DNA from: Latilactobacillus fragifolii | GTDB lineage: Bacteria > Bacillota > Bacilli > Lactobacillales > Lactobacillaceae | Length of the DNA: 64,000 nucleotides | Assembly: GCF_905332535.1 (NCBI RefSeq) | Contig: NZ_CAJOCF010000004.1 | Coordinates: forward strand, 124,001-188,000 | Reading direction: 5' to 3' | Shown here: in pieces, positions 1-10,744 of the stretch | Position numbering within the stretch: the stretch's first letter is position 1 | How the letters are laid out: each line of letters opens with the position of its first letter | Translations under genes and position numbers: made by a program | The notes under the pieces: generated by a model | Databases searched by the model: none | What the model saw: the letters and a program-made list of their open reading frames with translations, nothing else | What the model was told of the DNA's origin: nothing

Positions 1-717
1 AACTAAGTAACCAGCCGCAAAACCAACAATAATTGCGCCAATAAACCCAGTCCCAGCTTTTGTGCCAAGAATGTCGGGATTGTTAGCGACCATTGCACTG
101 ATCATTGCGGGGGCCAAAGCTGCGCGACCGGCAATGGCATAAGCGATATAACCGGCCAGAATTGGAATCATCAAGGTAAACCCAATTGTCCCTATCTGAT
201 TCATACTACTCCAAATGGTATGCGGTGGAATCACCATCCCCGCTTTAGTCGGATGGCCACCAATCGCGATTGACAAGGCAATGAATAAGCCACCAACAAC
301 GACGAACGGAATCATATGGGAAACCCCATTTAATAATTGCTTAATAATTGGGCTTTGTTCATGGCTATCTTCTTGTTTAACTGCTGTTTTTGGTTGATTC
401 TTACCGTAAATACCGGCCATTGGTGCTTTTTCAATTAGCATATCGGCATCTTTAATGGCTTCAGCAGTTTTCGCATATAGGACCGGTTTGCCGTTAAACC
501 GTTCTTCTCCATCAACGGCAACGTCAGCAGCAATAATTACGAAATCGGCATCAGCCACATCTGCGGCACTTAATTCATCCTCGACTCCAGAAGCCCCTTG
601 CGTTTCGATTTTGACTTCATATCCGCGTGCTTGCCCGGCTTTTTGCAGTTTTTCAGCTGCCATATAAGTATGGGCAATGCCGACTGGACATTTGGTAATT
701 CCAACAAACTTTTTCAT
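1..717 (-). CDS. PTS fructose-family transporter subunit IIBC (5' part; 3' end beyond window)
   Basis: Membrane permease of a sugar phosphotransferase system, which imports and phosphorylates a fructose-type sugar. The 239 visible residues begin with an EIIB domain containing the phospho-accepting Cys10 in ITKCPVGIAHT. After a linker (about residues 95-110) comes the start of the EIIC membrane domain, recognisable from hydrophobic helices and the NGVSHMIPFVVVGG stretch typical of fructose EIIC. The reading frame is open to the window edge, so the gene is partial. The ATG at 717 is preceded by a strong AGGAGG-type site. It lies 13 bp downstream of the EIIA gene and is probably co-transcribed with it and the PRD regulator. 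The exact sugar (fructose, mannose or a relative) cannot be told from sequence. Confidence 0.9.
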   Translation of the reverse strand, partial: MKKFVGITKCPVGIAHTYMAAEKLQKAGQARGYEVKIETQGASGVEDELSAADVADADFVIIAADVAVDGEERFNGKPVLYAKTAEAIKDADMLIEKAPMAGIYGKNQPKTAVKQEDSHEQSPIIKQLLNGVSHMIPFVVVGGLFIALSIAIGGHPTKAGMVIPPHTIWSSMNQIGTIGFTLMIPILAGYIAYAIAGRAALAPAMISAMVANNPDILGTKAGTGFIGAIIVGFAAGYLV

Positions 718-730
718 CTTCTAAAACCTC

Positions 731-1189
731 CTAGTCAAATTCGATTGCGTCATTAACTAACGTATAAAGTGCCATTGCATCATGTTGATTTTGCTTCAAA
801 TTATGAATAAACGCATCATCCATCAATTTACGCGCAAACTTTGATAAGACTCTTAGATGTGTCTTATTAGGATCATCAAGCGGCATAATCAGAACAATCG
901 CAATCGCAACTGGTGTCTCATCTAATGCTTGCCAATTGACTTCAGTGTTAAAAGTGACAATCCCGACAATCGGTTGGGTTAAGCCCGCCACTTTAGCGTG
1001 TGGAATCGCGAGCCCATTGCCAAACCCAGTTGTGCTTTCAGCTTCCCGCGCATTGAATCCCGCGGTTAATGCCGCTTGATCTAAACCATTCTTATCTGCA
1101 AATAACTGCGCTAATGTTGCTAATGCCGTTGATTTATCATCCCCGACAACGATATCTGTATAAATATTATCGACTTCAAAGGTCTTCAT
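731..1189 (-). CDS. PTS fructose-family EIIA protein
   Basis: Cytoplasmic 152-residue phosphocarrier that passes phosphate from HPr to the EIIB domain encoded next to it. The fold is the fructose/mannitol EIIA type (PTS_EIIA type 2). The active-site histidine is His64 in the motif NGLAIPHAKV. Length is normal for a free-standing EIIA. The ATG at 1189 follows a GGAG site. The gene sits between the PRD regulator (16 bp upstream) and EIIBC (13 bp downstream), which implies one operon in the order regulator, EIIA, EIIBC. Family assignment is firm; the substrate is not. Confidence 0.92.
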   Translation of the reverse strand: MKTFEVDNIYTDIVVGDDKSTALATLAQLFADKNGLDQAALTAGFNAREAESTTGFGNGLAIPHAKVAGLTQPIVGIVTFNTEVNWQALDETPVAIAIVLIMPLDDPNKTHLRVLSKFARKLMDDAFIHNLKQNQHDAMALYTLVNDAIEFD

Positions 1190-1205
1190 CTGCTAACACT
1201 CCATT

Positions 1206-3122
1206 CTAGTTTCGTTTATTAAATTGTGCCAAGATAGCAAGGGCTGCCGCCCCATCTGGTGCTTGCACAACTTGTTTTAAAAGGCGTGGATTTTCGATTA
1301 ATCGGTCTAAATCATGATAAATCGCCCGCATTTGACCATCGACGGTTGCATTCAAAGCCATAAAAAAGACAAGCTGCACTTTGTTGTTAGGTTGCCAAGC
1401 AATCCTTTGTGGGGCAATCAGTAACCCAATAGCTGGCTTAATAATTAATTGTGGATCTGCATGGGGCAAAGCGACCCGATCAAGCGCTGTACTTGCTAAG
1501 GCTTCGCGGGCTAATGCCGCCTGAATGACCGTTGGCTTTGCATATCCGTAATCAATGAGTCGCTGCCCAATTAATGCAATCGCAGCTTGATCGGTTAACC
1601 GCTCTTGCGTGACAATGGTTAATTCAGGTTGTAATAAAGCGACTAAGCGATTGGCAGGCGCCGCTTGTTCAGCAATCATCTGGCGAATAATGCCAATATC
1701 ATGCCGGTTTAACAAAGGACTGACTTCTATCACTGGTACCGACAAGCCTTTAATGGCAATCGTACTGATGACTAGCGATTCCTTAATCGGGGTTGCAAGC
1801 AGCTCTCCTAGAGCAATAATACGCGTAATCCGCAATTCTTGAGCAAACGTTTTAGCCAACCGTTGCCCTAATAATTGCGAAGTACCAATGCCGCTACTGC
1901 AAACCACCACAACACTCAAGCGGGAGTCTTCTGCATGTCGTTCAAAAAAAGCTTCAAAATGTAAACTGATAAAGGCTAATTCATCTTCGTTCATTTGAAT
2001 TTGATACTGCTTTTCAAGCACCGGCTTTAATAACACTGCCTGATCGAACGCTTGGGGGAAATTCTGTCGTATTTCATCCATATATGGATTATTAATACTT
2101 AATCCCATTTCAAGCCGCCGAAGAGCCGAACTTAAATGCACTGCCAATCCCTGAATTAATTCCTCATCAACTACTAATTGAGCGAGCTGTTGCCGTAATA
2201 GTTGCGGTAGCCCTACCGATTGTCGCAACTCAATCTGGATGGTTTCAACAGACGTATCCTTCGCTTGGACCGTTACTAGATGGCGGTTGAGATATTCCTG
2301 TTCAAAATCCGGAATTGTCAATTCAAATCGCCGTTCTAAAATCTGTACTAACAGCTGTGTTTCGGCAATGAACGGTGTCACCACTGGATTGGGCTCCGTT
2401 GCTTCCACCAGTTTGTGCTGGGCCAATCGTTCTAGTGCCATCATCAGATGAATCGCTAAGGACTGAAACTCGTAATCAGTAAATGATAGCGTACTTTTTT
2501 CAATTAATTCCGTTAAAGCTGTGAGTACGTTTTTAATCAAGGCTGGTTCAAACAGTTGATTCAGCTTATCCGGTAATTGAACATGGCGCACTAACTGTCC
2601 ATTTAACTCTTTAGCCTCAGTCCGTTTTCCCCAATACTGACTGATTAACTCAACCGTTGCTTGCCGCTTTTGATGCTCAGAACCGATTAAGGATAAACCG
2701 GTATGCGTGATTGCCAATTGAAGACCGAATTGCGCGAGTTTTTGCTTTACCTTTTTCAAATCATTCTCAACCGTACTCCGACTCACGTATAGGGTATTAG
2801 AAAGTTGTTGAATCGTAATCGATGCTGAACCTAATAATAATTTAGCCAGAATGTAATGACAGCGTTCTTCCTTGGATTGGGGACGATCATTGGCCTCTTT
2901 TTCAAGATGATTGGCTAATGTCGCGACATCCCCGGTAAAATAAATACCGTCATTCGGTTTTCGAACGAGTTTCACATTAAAAGGCTTAACCCGCCTTTCG
3001 ATATCATTCAAGGTGGTTGCAATGGTGCGCTCTGAAAGCTGTAATTGTGCGGCAATGTCGACATAGTGCGTTTTATGCTGGGCCAAAATATATTGAATAA
3101 TAGCGTGTTCTCGTTTGTTCAT
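1206..3122 (-). CDS. BglG/MtlR-family PRD transcriptional activator with PTS regulatory domains
   Basis: Predicted activator of the adjacent fructose-type PTS genes, controlled by PTS-dependent phosphorylation. In order it shows an N-terminal HTH (about 1-60, LSERTI), a second HTH around 100-125 (NTLYVSRSTVENDL), two PRD domains with conserved histidines (about 180-400), an EIIB-like domain with a Cys (VVVVCSSGIGTSQLL) and a C-terminal EIIA-like domain with His in RVALPHADP. This is the MtlR/ManR architecture rather than an RNA-binding antiterminator. I chose the ATG at 3122, giving 638 residues, because GAGGAG lies 11 bp upstream of it; a longer reading would need a TTG at 3146. A cre-like site lies upstream at 3177-3191. 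Confidence 0.88.
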   Translation of the reverse strand: MNKREHAIIQYILAQHKTHYVDIAAQLQLSERTIATTLNDIERRVKPFNVKLVRKPNDGIYFTGDVATLANHLEKEANDRPQSKEERCHYILAKLLLGSASITIQQLSNTLYVSRSTVENDLKKVKQKLAQFGLQLAITHTGLSLIGSEHQKRQATVELISQYWGKRTEAKELNGQLVRHVQLPDKLNQLFEPALIKNVLTALTELIEKSTLSFTDYEFQSLAIHLMMALERLAQHKLVEATEPNPVVTPFIAETQLLVQILERRFELTIPDFEQEYLNRHLVTVQAKDTSVETIQIELRQSVGLPQLLRQQLAQLVVDEELIQGLAVHLSSALRRLEMGLSINNPYMDEIRQNFPQAFDQAVLLKPVLEKQYQIQMNEDELAFISLHFEAFFERHAEDSRLSVVVVCSSGIGTSQLLGQRLAKTFAQELRITRIIALGELLATPIKESLVISTIAIKGLSVPVIEVSPLLNRHDIGIIRQMIAEQAAPANRLVALLQPELTIVTQERLTDQAAIALIGQRLIDYGYAKPTVIQAALAREALASTALDRVALPHADPQLIIKPAIGLLIAPQRIAWQPNNKVQLVFFMALNATVDGQMRAIYHDLDRLIENPRLLKQVVQAPDGAAALAILAQFNKRN

Positions 3123-3176
3123 GCTTATCGCAACTCCTCGTTTCAATCCCTCTACGCTATCTATAGTCTAACGTTT

Positions 3177-3191
3177 ATGTATCCGCTTGCA
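3177..3191 (-). promoter_or_regulatory. Possible catabolite-responsive element (cre)
   Basis: The + strand reads ATGTATCCGCTTGCA, which fits the Gram-positive cre consensus WTGNAANCGNWNNCW with one mismatch. It lies about 55 bp upstream of the chosen start of the PRD activator, where CcpA/HPr-Ser-P would repress the PTS operon. No convincing -35/-10 pair was recognised nearby. Presence of hprK in the same window makes CcpA control plausible; this site itself is unproven. Confidence 0.45.
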
Positions 3192-3333
3192 AACCTAATT
3201 ATTTGCAAGATTATTCTGGTAATTATTGCACAATGCTCCATAAGCTTTGCTTAATCAACCGGTTATGCTGGGGATTGTTTATTTAGTTGCTAGCCGAATC
3301 CAATCCATTACCTTATCCGGTCAATTTATCGCA

Positions 3334-3367
3334 CAAAAAAAGAGCATCTTAATTAAAAGATGCTCTT
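3334..3367 (-). terminator. Rho-independent terminator of the glycolytic operon (after eno)
   Basis: A 10-bp stem (AGAGCATCTT pairing 3341-3350 with 3357-3366) with a 6-nt loop is followed on the minus strand by a run of seven T. It lies about 118 bp past the eno stop. The rest of 3193-3484 shows no gene that I can recognise. Confidence 0.85.
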
Positions 3368-3484
3368 ACTAGATATGTTTTGCTCGTCATATTCAATGGT
3401 AACCCCCCAAGTCAAAAGACTACAACCATAATCCTTTAACGCGGGCTGTTAAACCTCAAAATGTGCCGACACGAACATATTCAA

Positions 3485-4849
<1,365 letters not shown>

Positions 4850-4896
4850 TATTTTAGCTAATTATACACCATTCGTAAACAGGAATGCGTTAAAAA

Positions 4897-6892
<1,996 letters not shown>

Positions 6893-6917
6893 GTGGACAA
6901 ACCTCCTAGATTTTCAT

Positions 6918-6953
6918 AAAAAAAGGCGGAAGGAGTTTACCTCCTCCCGCCTT
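6918..6953 (-). terminator. Intercistronic terminator between gap and pgk
   Basis: A GC-rich stem of about 12 bp (AAGGCGG-AGGAG pairing with CTCCT-CCGCCTT, one mismatch) ends in a run of T on the minus strand. Its position inside the operon suggests partial termination that raises gap expression over pgk-tpiA-eno. The read-through fraction cannot be judged from sequence. Confidence 0.85.
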
Positions 6954-6992
6954 ATAAAATGCACTCGCATACCTAAATTCACAAAAGCGAAA

Positions 6993-8009
6993 TTAGATTA
7001 AGCTAGCAAATTTTTCTAATGTACGGATCATTTGAGCTGTAAAGCCTGATTCGTTGTCATACCAAGCAACAACTTTAACAACTTGGCCAGCGCCACCGCC
7101 AACGATTTGTGTTTGAGTAGGATCGAATACTGAACCGAATTCTGTACCAATGATATCTGATGAAACGATTTGATCATCGTTGTAACCAAATGATTGGTTG
7201 CCTTCTGTAACTTTCTTAACAGCAACGTTAACTTCGTCAGCTGTAACTTCTTTATCAAGAGTTGCAACTAATTCTGTTAATGAACCAGTAATAACTGGAA
7301 CACGTTGTGCGTGACCGTCAAGTTTACCTTGTAATTCAGGAACAACTAAGCCAAGCGCTTTAGCAGCACCAGTTGAATGAGGGATGATGTTTGCAGCAGC
7401 AGCACGTGCAGCACGTACATTTCCACCGCGATCAGGACCATCTTGTAATTTTTGTGTAGCTGTGTAAGCATGGATTGTTGTCATTGTACCAGCTTTGATA
7501 CCGAAAGCATCGTTAACTGCTTTAGCTAAAGGTGCTAAACAGTTTGTTGTACATGAAGCTGCTGAGATGATGTTATCGTCAGCTGTGATTGTGTCGTCAT
7601 TAACACCGTAAACAACTGTCTTAACAGAACCAGCAGGAGCTGAGATAAGCACTTTCTTAGCACCAGCATCAAGGTGAGCTTGTGATTTTTCTTCTGATGT
7701 GTAGAAACCAGTACTTTCAAGAACTAAGTCAACACCATCATTCTTAACCCAAGGAATATTACGTGCATCTGATTCAGCATAAACTGGAATGTTCTTGCCA
7801 TCGATAACGATGCTGTTTTCTGTAGCTGATACTTCGTGATCGAATTGACCATGAGCTGTATCATACTTTAATAAGTGTGCTAACATATCTGGTGATGTTA
7901 AATCATTGATAGCAACAACTTCCAATACATCACTGTTTGTTGCGTAAATACGACGTAAAGCTAAACGACCAATACGTCCGAAACCATTAATCCCTACTTT
8001 TGTAGTCAT
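6993..8009 (-). CDS. gap: Glyceraldehyde-3-phosphate dehydrogenase, type I (NAD-dependent)
   Basis: Oxidises glyceraldehyde 3-phosphate to 1,3-bisphosphoglycerate with NAD. The 338-residue protein begins with the Rossmann motif [10 protein letters not shown], carries the catalytic cysteine in [12 protein letters not shown] (near residue 155) and the catalytic histidine in [10 protein letters not shown], and ends with the usual WYDNESGF region. It directly follows cggR, the classical regulator of this operon. Its ribosome binding site AAAGGAGG lies in a 7-bp hairpin (8016-8034). Identification is certain; the glycolytic (GapA) role is inferred from the operon. Confidence 0.99.
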   Translation of the reverse strand: MTTKVGINGFGRIGRLALRRIYATNSDVLEVVAINDLTSPDMLAHLLKYDTAHGQFDHEVSATENSIVIDGKNIPVYAESDARNIPWVKNDGVDLVLESTGFYTSEEKSQAHLDAGAKKVLISAPAGSVKTVVYGVNDDTITADDNIISAASCTTNCLAPLAKAVNDAFGIKAGTMTTIHAYTATQKLQDGPDRGGNVRAARAAAANIIPHSTGAAKALGLVVPELQGKLDGHAQRVPVITGSLTELVATLDKEVTADEVNVAVKKVTEGNQSFGYNDDQIVSSDIIGTEFGSVFDPTQTQIVGGGAGQVVKVVAWYDNESGFTAQMIRTLEKFASLI

Positions 8010-8015
8010 AATAGA

Positions 8016-8034
8016 ATTTCCTCCTTTAGGAAAT
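8016..8034 (-). promoter_or_regulatory. Hairpin enclosing the gap ribosome binding site
   Basis: ATTTCCT pairs with AGGAAAT (7 bp, 5-nt loop). On the mRNA the loop and the 3' arm contain the AAAGGAGG Shine-Dalgarno sequence of gap. In Bacillus subtilis the cggR-gapA mRNA is cleaved just upstream of gapA and a 5' hairpin protects the product; this hairpin is in the equivalent place. The role here is inferred. Confidence 0.55.
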
Positions 8035-8048
8035 GAAAAATTTTTATT

Positions 8049-9086
8049 TTAAAGGGTTGCCCCTTGTAAAATCGAGTTTGCAGCACCTTCATCCGTGATT
8101 AACCACGTCTGTTTAGGTGCGAGGTGCATGTACGCTTGGATTGCTTGGGCCTTTGAAGCACCACCAGCTACCGCCAGTACACACGGAATATTCAATAAGT
8201 CACGAATCTGTAACCCGATTCGCGGAATCTTGTACACGACTTCACCTTGTGCATTGAAGAAATAACCAAAAGCTTCACCCACCGCATGCTTTTCTTTAAG
8301 CATCTTGATGGTTTCTATTGGCATCTCGCGTCGTTCAGCCATCACGATGGCTTCACCGATACTGTGCAAAACGCCTCGGCTACGTTCAATCAGTTTTAAC
8401 ACTTCTTGAACACTTGGTTCTTCTAACAAGGGCGCGTACGTCTTCTCACTCACCTGTTCAGGCACATACAATGCCCGATGTTTACCACCTGTCTGCTTTG
8501 CCATCTCGGCACAGACTGCATTGGCCTGAATATTAACACTTTCCCCAATACCTCCGCGTGCCGGCACAAAAATTAAATTGCGCTGCTTGGAAAGATCAGT
8601 TGAAAGTTCATGAGCTGCTTCAGCCATCGTCGTTCCACCCATTACTGCCACAACACTCTGACCTTGTGGTAATAATAATTGCAACGTACTATTGACTAAC
8701 TTGCCCATTTCGGTGAGGACTTTTGCTTGTTCGTCACTATTGCCAGAAACAATTAAACAATGTTCAATTCCTAAGACTTCACTCAACTGACGTTCAGTCT
8801 GATGTAATCCTAAGAACTGATCCATTACTTGTCTTAACTGATCAAGGGTTTCATTCCCCTTCACGGTTAAAACCATACCCGATTTAGACGAATTAAGCAA
8901 ACCTTGTGCTTTCAAAAAATCCGTCTCGGTTCTAATCACGCGCTCGCTCATTTTCAATTGTTCCGCAAGCGTTCGTCGACCAACTGGCGCGAGCCAATCG
9001 ATATGTTGTAACACCTGGTAACGTTTCTTAATGATACCGACGAAATCTGGCGCAACCGCTTCTATTGCAGATAATTCATCGCGCAA
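8049..9086 (-). CDS. cggR: Central glycolytic genes regulator CggR (SorC family)
   Basis: Repressor of the gap operon whose DNA binding is relieved by fructose-1,6-bisphosphate. The 345-residue protein has an N-terminal winged HTH (about 20-65, GRRTLAEQLKMSERVIRTE) and a sugar-phosphate-binding domain with the motifs VAVMGGTTMAEA, PARGGIGE and VAGGASKAQA that bind the effector in this family. The start is a TTG at 9086: an in-frame stop lies two codons upstream, and the N-terminus then matches B. subtilis CggR in length. The ribosome binding site is weak. A bipartite CggR operator lies 22 bp upstream (9108-9144), which supports autoregulation. Confidence 0.95.
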   Translation of the reverse strand: MRDELSAIEAVAPDFVGIIKKRYQVLQHIDWLAPVGRRTLAEQLKMSERVIRTETDFLKAQGLLNSSKSGMVLTVKGNETLDQLRQVMDQFLGLHQTERQLSEVLGIEHCLIVSGNSDEQAKVLTEMGKLVNSTLQLLLPQGQSVVAVMGGTTMAEAAHELSTDLSKQRNLIFVPARGGIGESVNIQANAVCAEMAKQTGGKHRALYVPEQVSEKTYAPLLEEPSVQEVLKLIERSRGVLHSIGEAIVMAERREMPIETIKMLKEKHAVGEAFGYFFNAQGEVVYKIPRIGLQIRDLLNIPCVLAVAGGASKAQAIQAYMHLAPKQTWLITDEGAANSILQGATL

Positions 9087-9107
9087 TTGCTATCGCCTAC
9101 TTTCCGT

Positions 9108-9144
9108 GGGACATAAAATGTCCATCTGTGTCATTAGTCGACCC
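9108..9144 (-). promoter_or_regulatory. CggR operator (two adjacent sites)
   Basis: The + strand has GGGAC-N6-TGTCC at 9108-9123, then 4 bp, then a degenerate second site GTGTC-N6-CGACC at 9128-9143. The known B. subtilis operator is two CGGGAC-N6-TGTC sites separated by 4 bp, so both the spacing and the position between promoter and cggR are the same. The second site diverges. Confidence 0.75.
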
Positions 9145-9153
9145 ATGGTTGGC

Positions 9154-9195
9154 AAAAAATAAAAGGTAACTTACTAAACCTAGTAACTTATCCTT
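9154..9195 (-). terminator. Terminator-like hairpin in the cggR leader (possible attenuator)
   Basis: On the minus strand a stem of about 13 bp (9163-9176 with 9181-9195, one mismatch and one bulge, 4-nt loop) is followed by TTTTATTTTTT. It begins only a few bases after the transcription start expected from the promoter at 9208-9236 and precedes the CggR operator. It could attenuate the glycolytic operon or protect the 5' end. Confidence 0.6.
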
Positions 9196-9207
9196 TCGAA
9201 CAAGACC

Positions 9208-9236
9208 ATTATAACAAGTGGGGAAAATAGATGCAA
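9208..9236 (-). promoter_or_regulatory. Promoter of the cggR-gap-pgk-tpiA-eno operon
   Basis: Minus strand TTGCAT (9231-9236), a 17-bp spacer and a perfect TATAAT (9208-9213). The start of transcription is expected near 9201. Confidence 0.8.
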
Positions 9237-9342
9237 TGCTTTGCGGTTGATGAATACGTTTTCTTTCCGAATATTTTTTTGCTCTTGATTTATCGTGATT
9301 TTCTCGAAATTTATACTTGAAATTTCTGCCTAACTCCGTTAG

Positions 9343-9348
9343 TATAAT
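9343..9348 (+). promoter_or_regulatory. Probable -10 box of the tRNA-Arg gene
   Basis: A perfect TATAAT 26 bp upstream of the tRNA. A TTGAAA at 9317-9322 is a possible -35 but the spacer is 20 bp, longer than usual. Confidence 0.5.
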
Positions 9349-9374
9349 ATATTGTACTGTTGAGTACACGGAAT

Positions 9375-9446
9375 GCGTCGCTAGTGTAATGGATAGCACC
9401 CAAGATTCCGGTTCTTGAGATCCGGGTTCGACTCCCGGGTGACGCA
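9375..9446 (+). tRNA. tRNA-Arg (anticodon CCG)
   Basis: A full cloverleaf folds: acceptor GCGTCGC/GTGACGC (one G-T pair), D arm GTGT/GCAC, anticodon stem CAAGA/TCTTG with loop TTCCGGT (anticodon CCG, reading CGG) and T arm CCGGG/CCCGG with loop TTCGACT. The discriminator is A and CCA is not encoded. It is divergent from cggR and is followed by a terminator at 9491-9520. tRNA-Arg genes are frequent integration targets; see the tandem repeat at 9595-9618. Confidence 0.95.
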
Positions 9447-9490
9447 TATATATCTTTTGTATCACCACCTTATGTGGTAATTATACGAGG

Positions 9491-9520
9491 ACCAGTCAAT
9501 TTAACATTGACTGGTTTTTT
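9491..9520 (+). terminator. Terminator after tRNA-Arg
   Basis: A perfect 10-bp stem (9491-9500 with 9506-9515), 5-nt loop, followed by a T-run on the + strand. Confidence 0.85.
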
Positions 9521-9594
9521 ATTGTATCTTAACAAATTGTTTAAACATGCAATGACTACGGCAAAATACTATACTTACTAATGCTTTTTCTATA

Positions 9595-9618
9595 ATGAGA
9601 ACTAAAATGAGAACTAAA
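9595..9618 (+). repeat. Tandem 12-bp repeat downstream of tRNA-Arg
   Basis: ATGAGAACTAAA occurs twice head to tail. It lies in a 323-bp stretch (9447-9769) without a recognisable gene, which otherwise holds the tRNA terminator and the hairpin at 9698-9744. It may be a scar of past integration at the tRNA; no integrase is present. Confidence 0.6.
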
Positions 9619-9697
9619 AAGTCAATTAATTTTTCTATTGGCAAATTCTAAAATTAATCCGAACAGAAAAAACGCAAAGCAAGCTCTTATATCCGTA

Positions 9698-9744
9698 AAA
9701 ATAAGCTGTGAAAAACTATATTAAGGTTTTTCACAGCTTATTTT
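9698..9744 (-). terminator. Strong terminator after the Ser-rich membrane protein gene
   Basis: A perfect 19-bp inverted repeat (9698-9716 with 9726-9744) around a 9-nt loop, with A/T-rich arms that give T-runs in both directions. Confidence 0.85.
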
Positions 9745-9769
9745 ATTTTGATGCCATCAAGATTTGATC

Positions 9770-10585
9770 TTAGTTTTGTGTCGGTTTTGAATCAACTGTT
9801 TGCCTTGCATTTTGTTCTTTAGTTAATTGCCAAGTGACTGTCGAGCCGTCGGGGTAACTCTTTTCCTCATTTTCGAAAGAGACTGTTTGATCATCGTTTA
9901 TTTGATACTTAAATTGATGATCGCCAATCGTTAAAATGCTGTCAGTAATCTCATAGTTTTGATTATACGCAGCCCCTATTGAAGAAACTCTTGCAATCTT
10001 ATTATCTTTCAAGTAACCAATCATGAAATTATCGTGAACCAAATTCTGCGGTGCCACATTTTTATTCATCGCCTGCTCAACATCCTCACCATTATACAAA
10101 ATTGGCATTAATTGAAACCCTGTGCCAATTGATTTTTCGATAACTGCTTTACTATCGCTATCCTCTACAGTTTTTTCATTATTCACCCGACTTTCATTAC
10201 TATTTTGAATATCGGTCTCATCTTGGGTGGCCATAGATGCTGATTTTGAAGACTCGCTTTTTTGTGTACTAGATTCTGAACTCGCGTTACCACTTTCTGA
10301 CTTGGTTGATTCTGAAGAATTCGATTGAGCTTTCACAAGTCTCATTGAACTTGTCTCTGTGCTTTCATTACTAGCACTAATGTTCGCGTGATCTCGTTGC
10401 GAAAAAAAGATGCCTCCAATCAACAAAACACCCAAACTAATAATAATTTCAACTGCTATTCCCTTTCTTCTTTGCGATCTAACCTGAATAAAATCGTCAT
10501 GCCATTGCGGATTATTTCGTCTTTCTTTATAGAAAGCGTATGTATGTTTGGTCCGAGTCCGAGTGCTTAAATATTTTTTTACCAT
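9770..10585 (-). CDS. Hypothetical single-pass membrane protein with Ser-rich linker
   Basis: I do not recognise a named family with confidence. The 271-residue protein has a basic cytoplasmic N-terminus (about 1-45, rich in Arg/Lys/Tyr), one transmembrane helix (about 46-65, VEIIISLGVLLIGGIFF), a low-complexity Ser/Glu/Lys linker (about 70-150) and a C-terminal globular domain of about 110 residues (from KSIGTGFQLMPILYNGEDV). This layout suggests an anchored extracytoplasmic domain; similar Ser-rich surface proteins are common in lactobacilli. The start is the ATG at 10585 with a GGGGG site; a longer reading would need a TTG. It stands alone between tRNA-Arg and the divergent GDPD gene, with its own terminator. 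Confidence 0.75.
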   Translation of the reverse strand: MVKKYLSTRTRTKHTYAFYKERRNNPQWHDDFIQVRSQRRKGIAVEIIISLGVLLIGGIFFSQRDHANISASNESTETSSMRLVKAQSNSSESTKSESGNASSESSTQKSESSKSASMATQDETDIQNSNESRVNNEKTVEDSDSKAVIEKSIGTGFQLMPILYNGEDVEQAMNKNVAPQNLVHDNFMIGYLKDNKIARVSSIGAAYNQNYEITDSILTIGDHQFKYQINDDQTVSFENEEKSYPDGSTVTWQLTKEQNARQTVDSKPTQN

Positions 10586-10744
10586 TGTTATCCCCCAATA
10601 AAATAACTTCAATAATTTTATTCACACTATTAACTTAATAACTATAGCAAACTTCTTCTTAAATGCAAGAAATAATCAGCATTACACGCTTTTGTATTTG
10701 TTGTACAATTATCTCGTTACGAGTCCAAGGGAGGAGCCCCATCA

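Noticed and set aside
3301-3367. Possible riboswitch or RNA in the gap between eno and the PTS regulator.
   Set aside because: Only the eno terminator and a cre-like site are supported; no conserved structure beyond them was seen.
9097-9468. A 123-residue minus-strand frame covering the tRNA-Arg and cggR upstream region, with a stretch that looks like a conserved protein (MRHPGVEPGSQEPE).
   Set aside because: This peptide is the well-known spurious translation of the tRNA complement; the region holds a real tRNA, promoter and operator.
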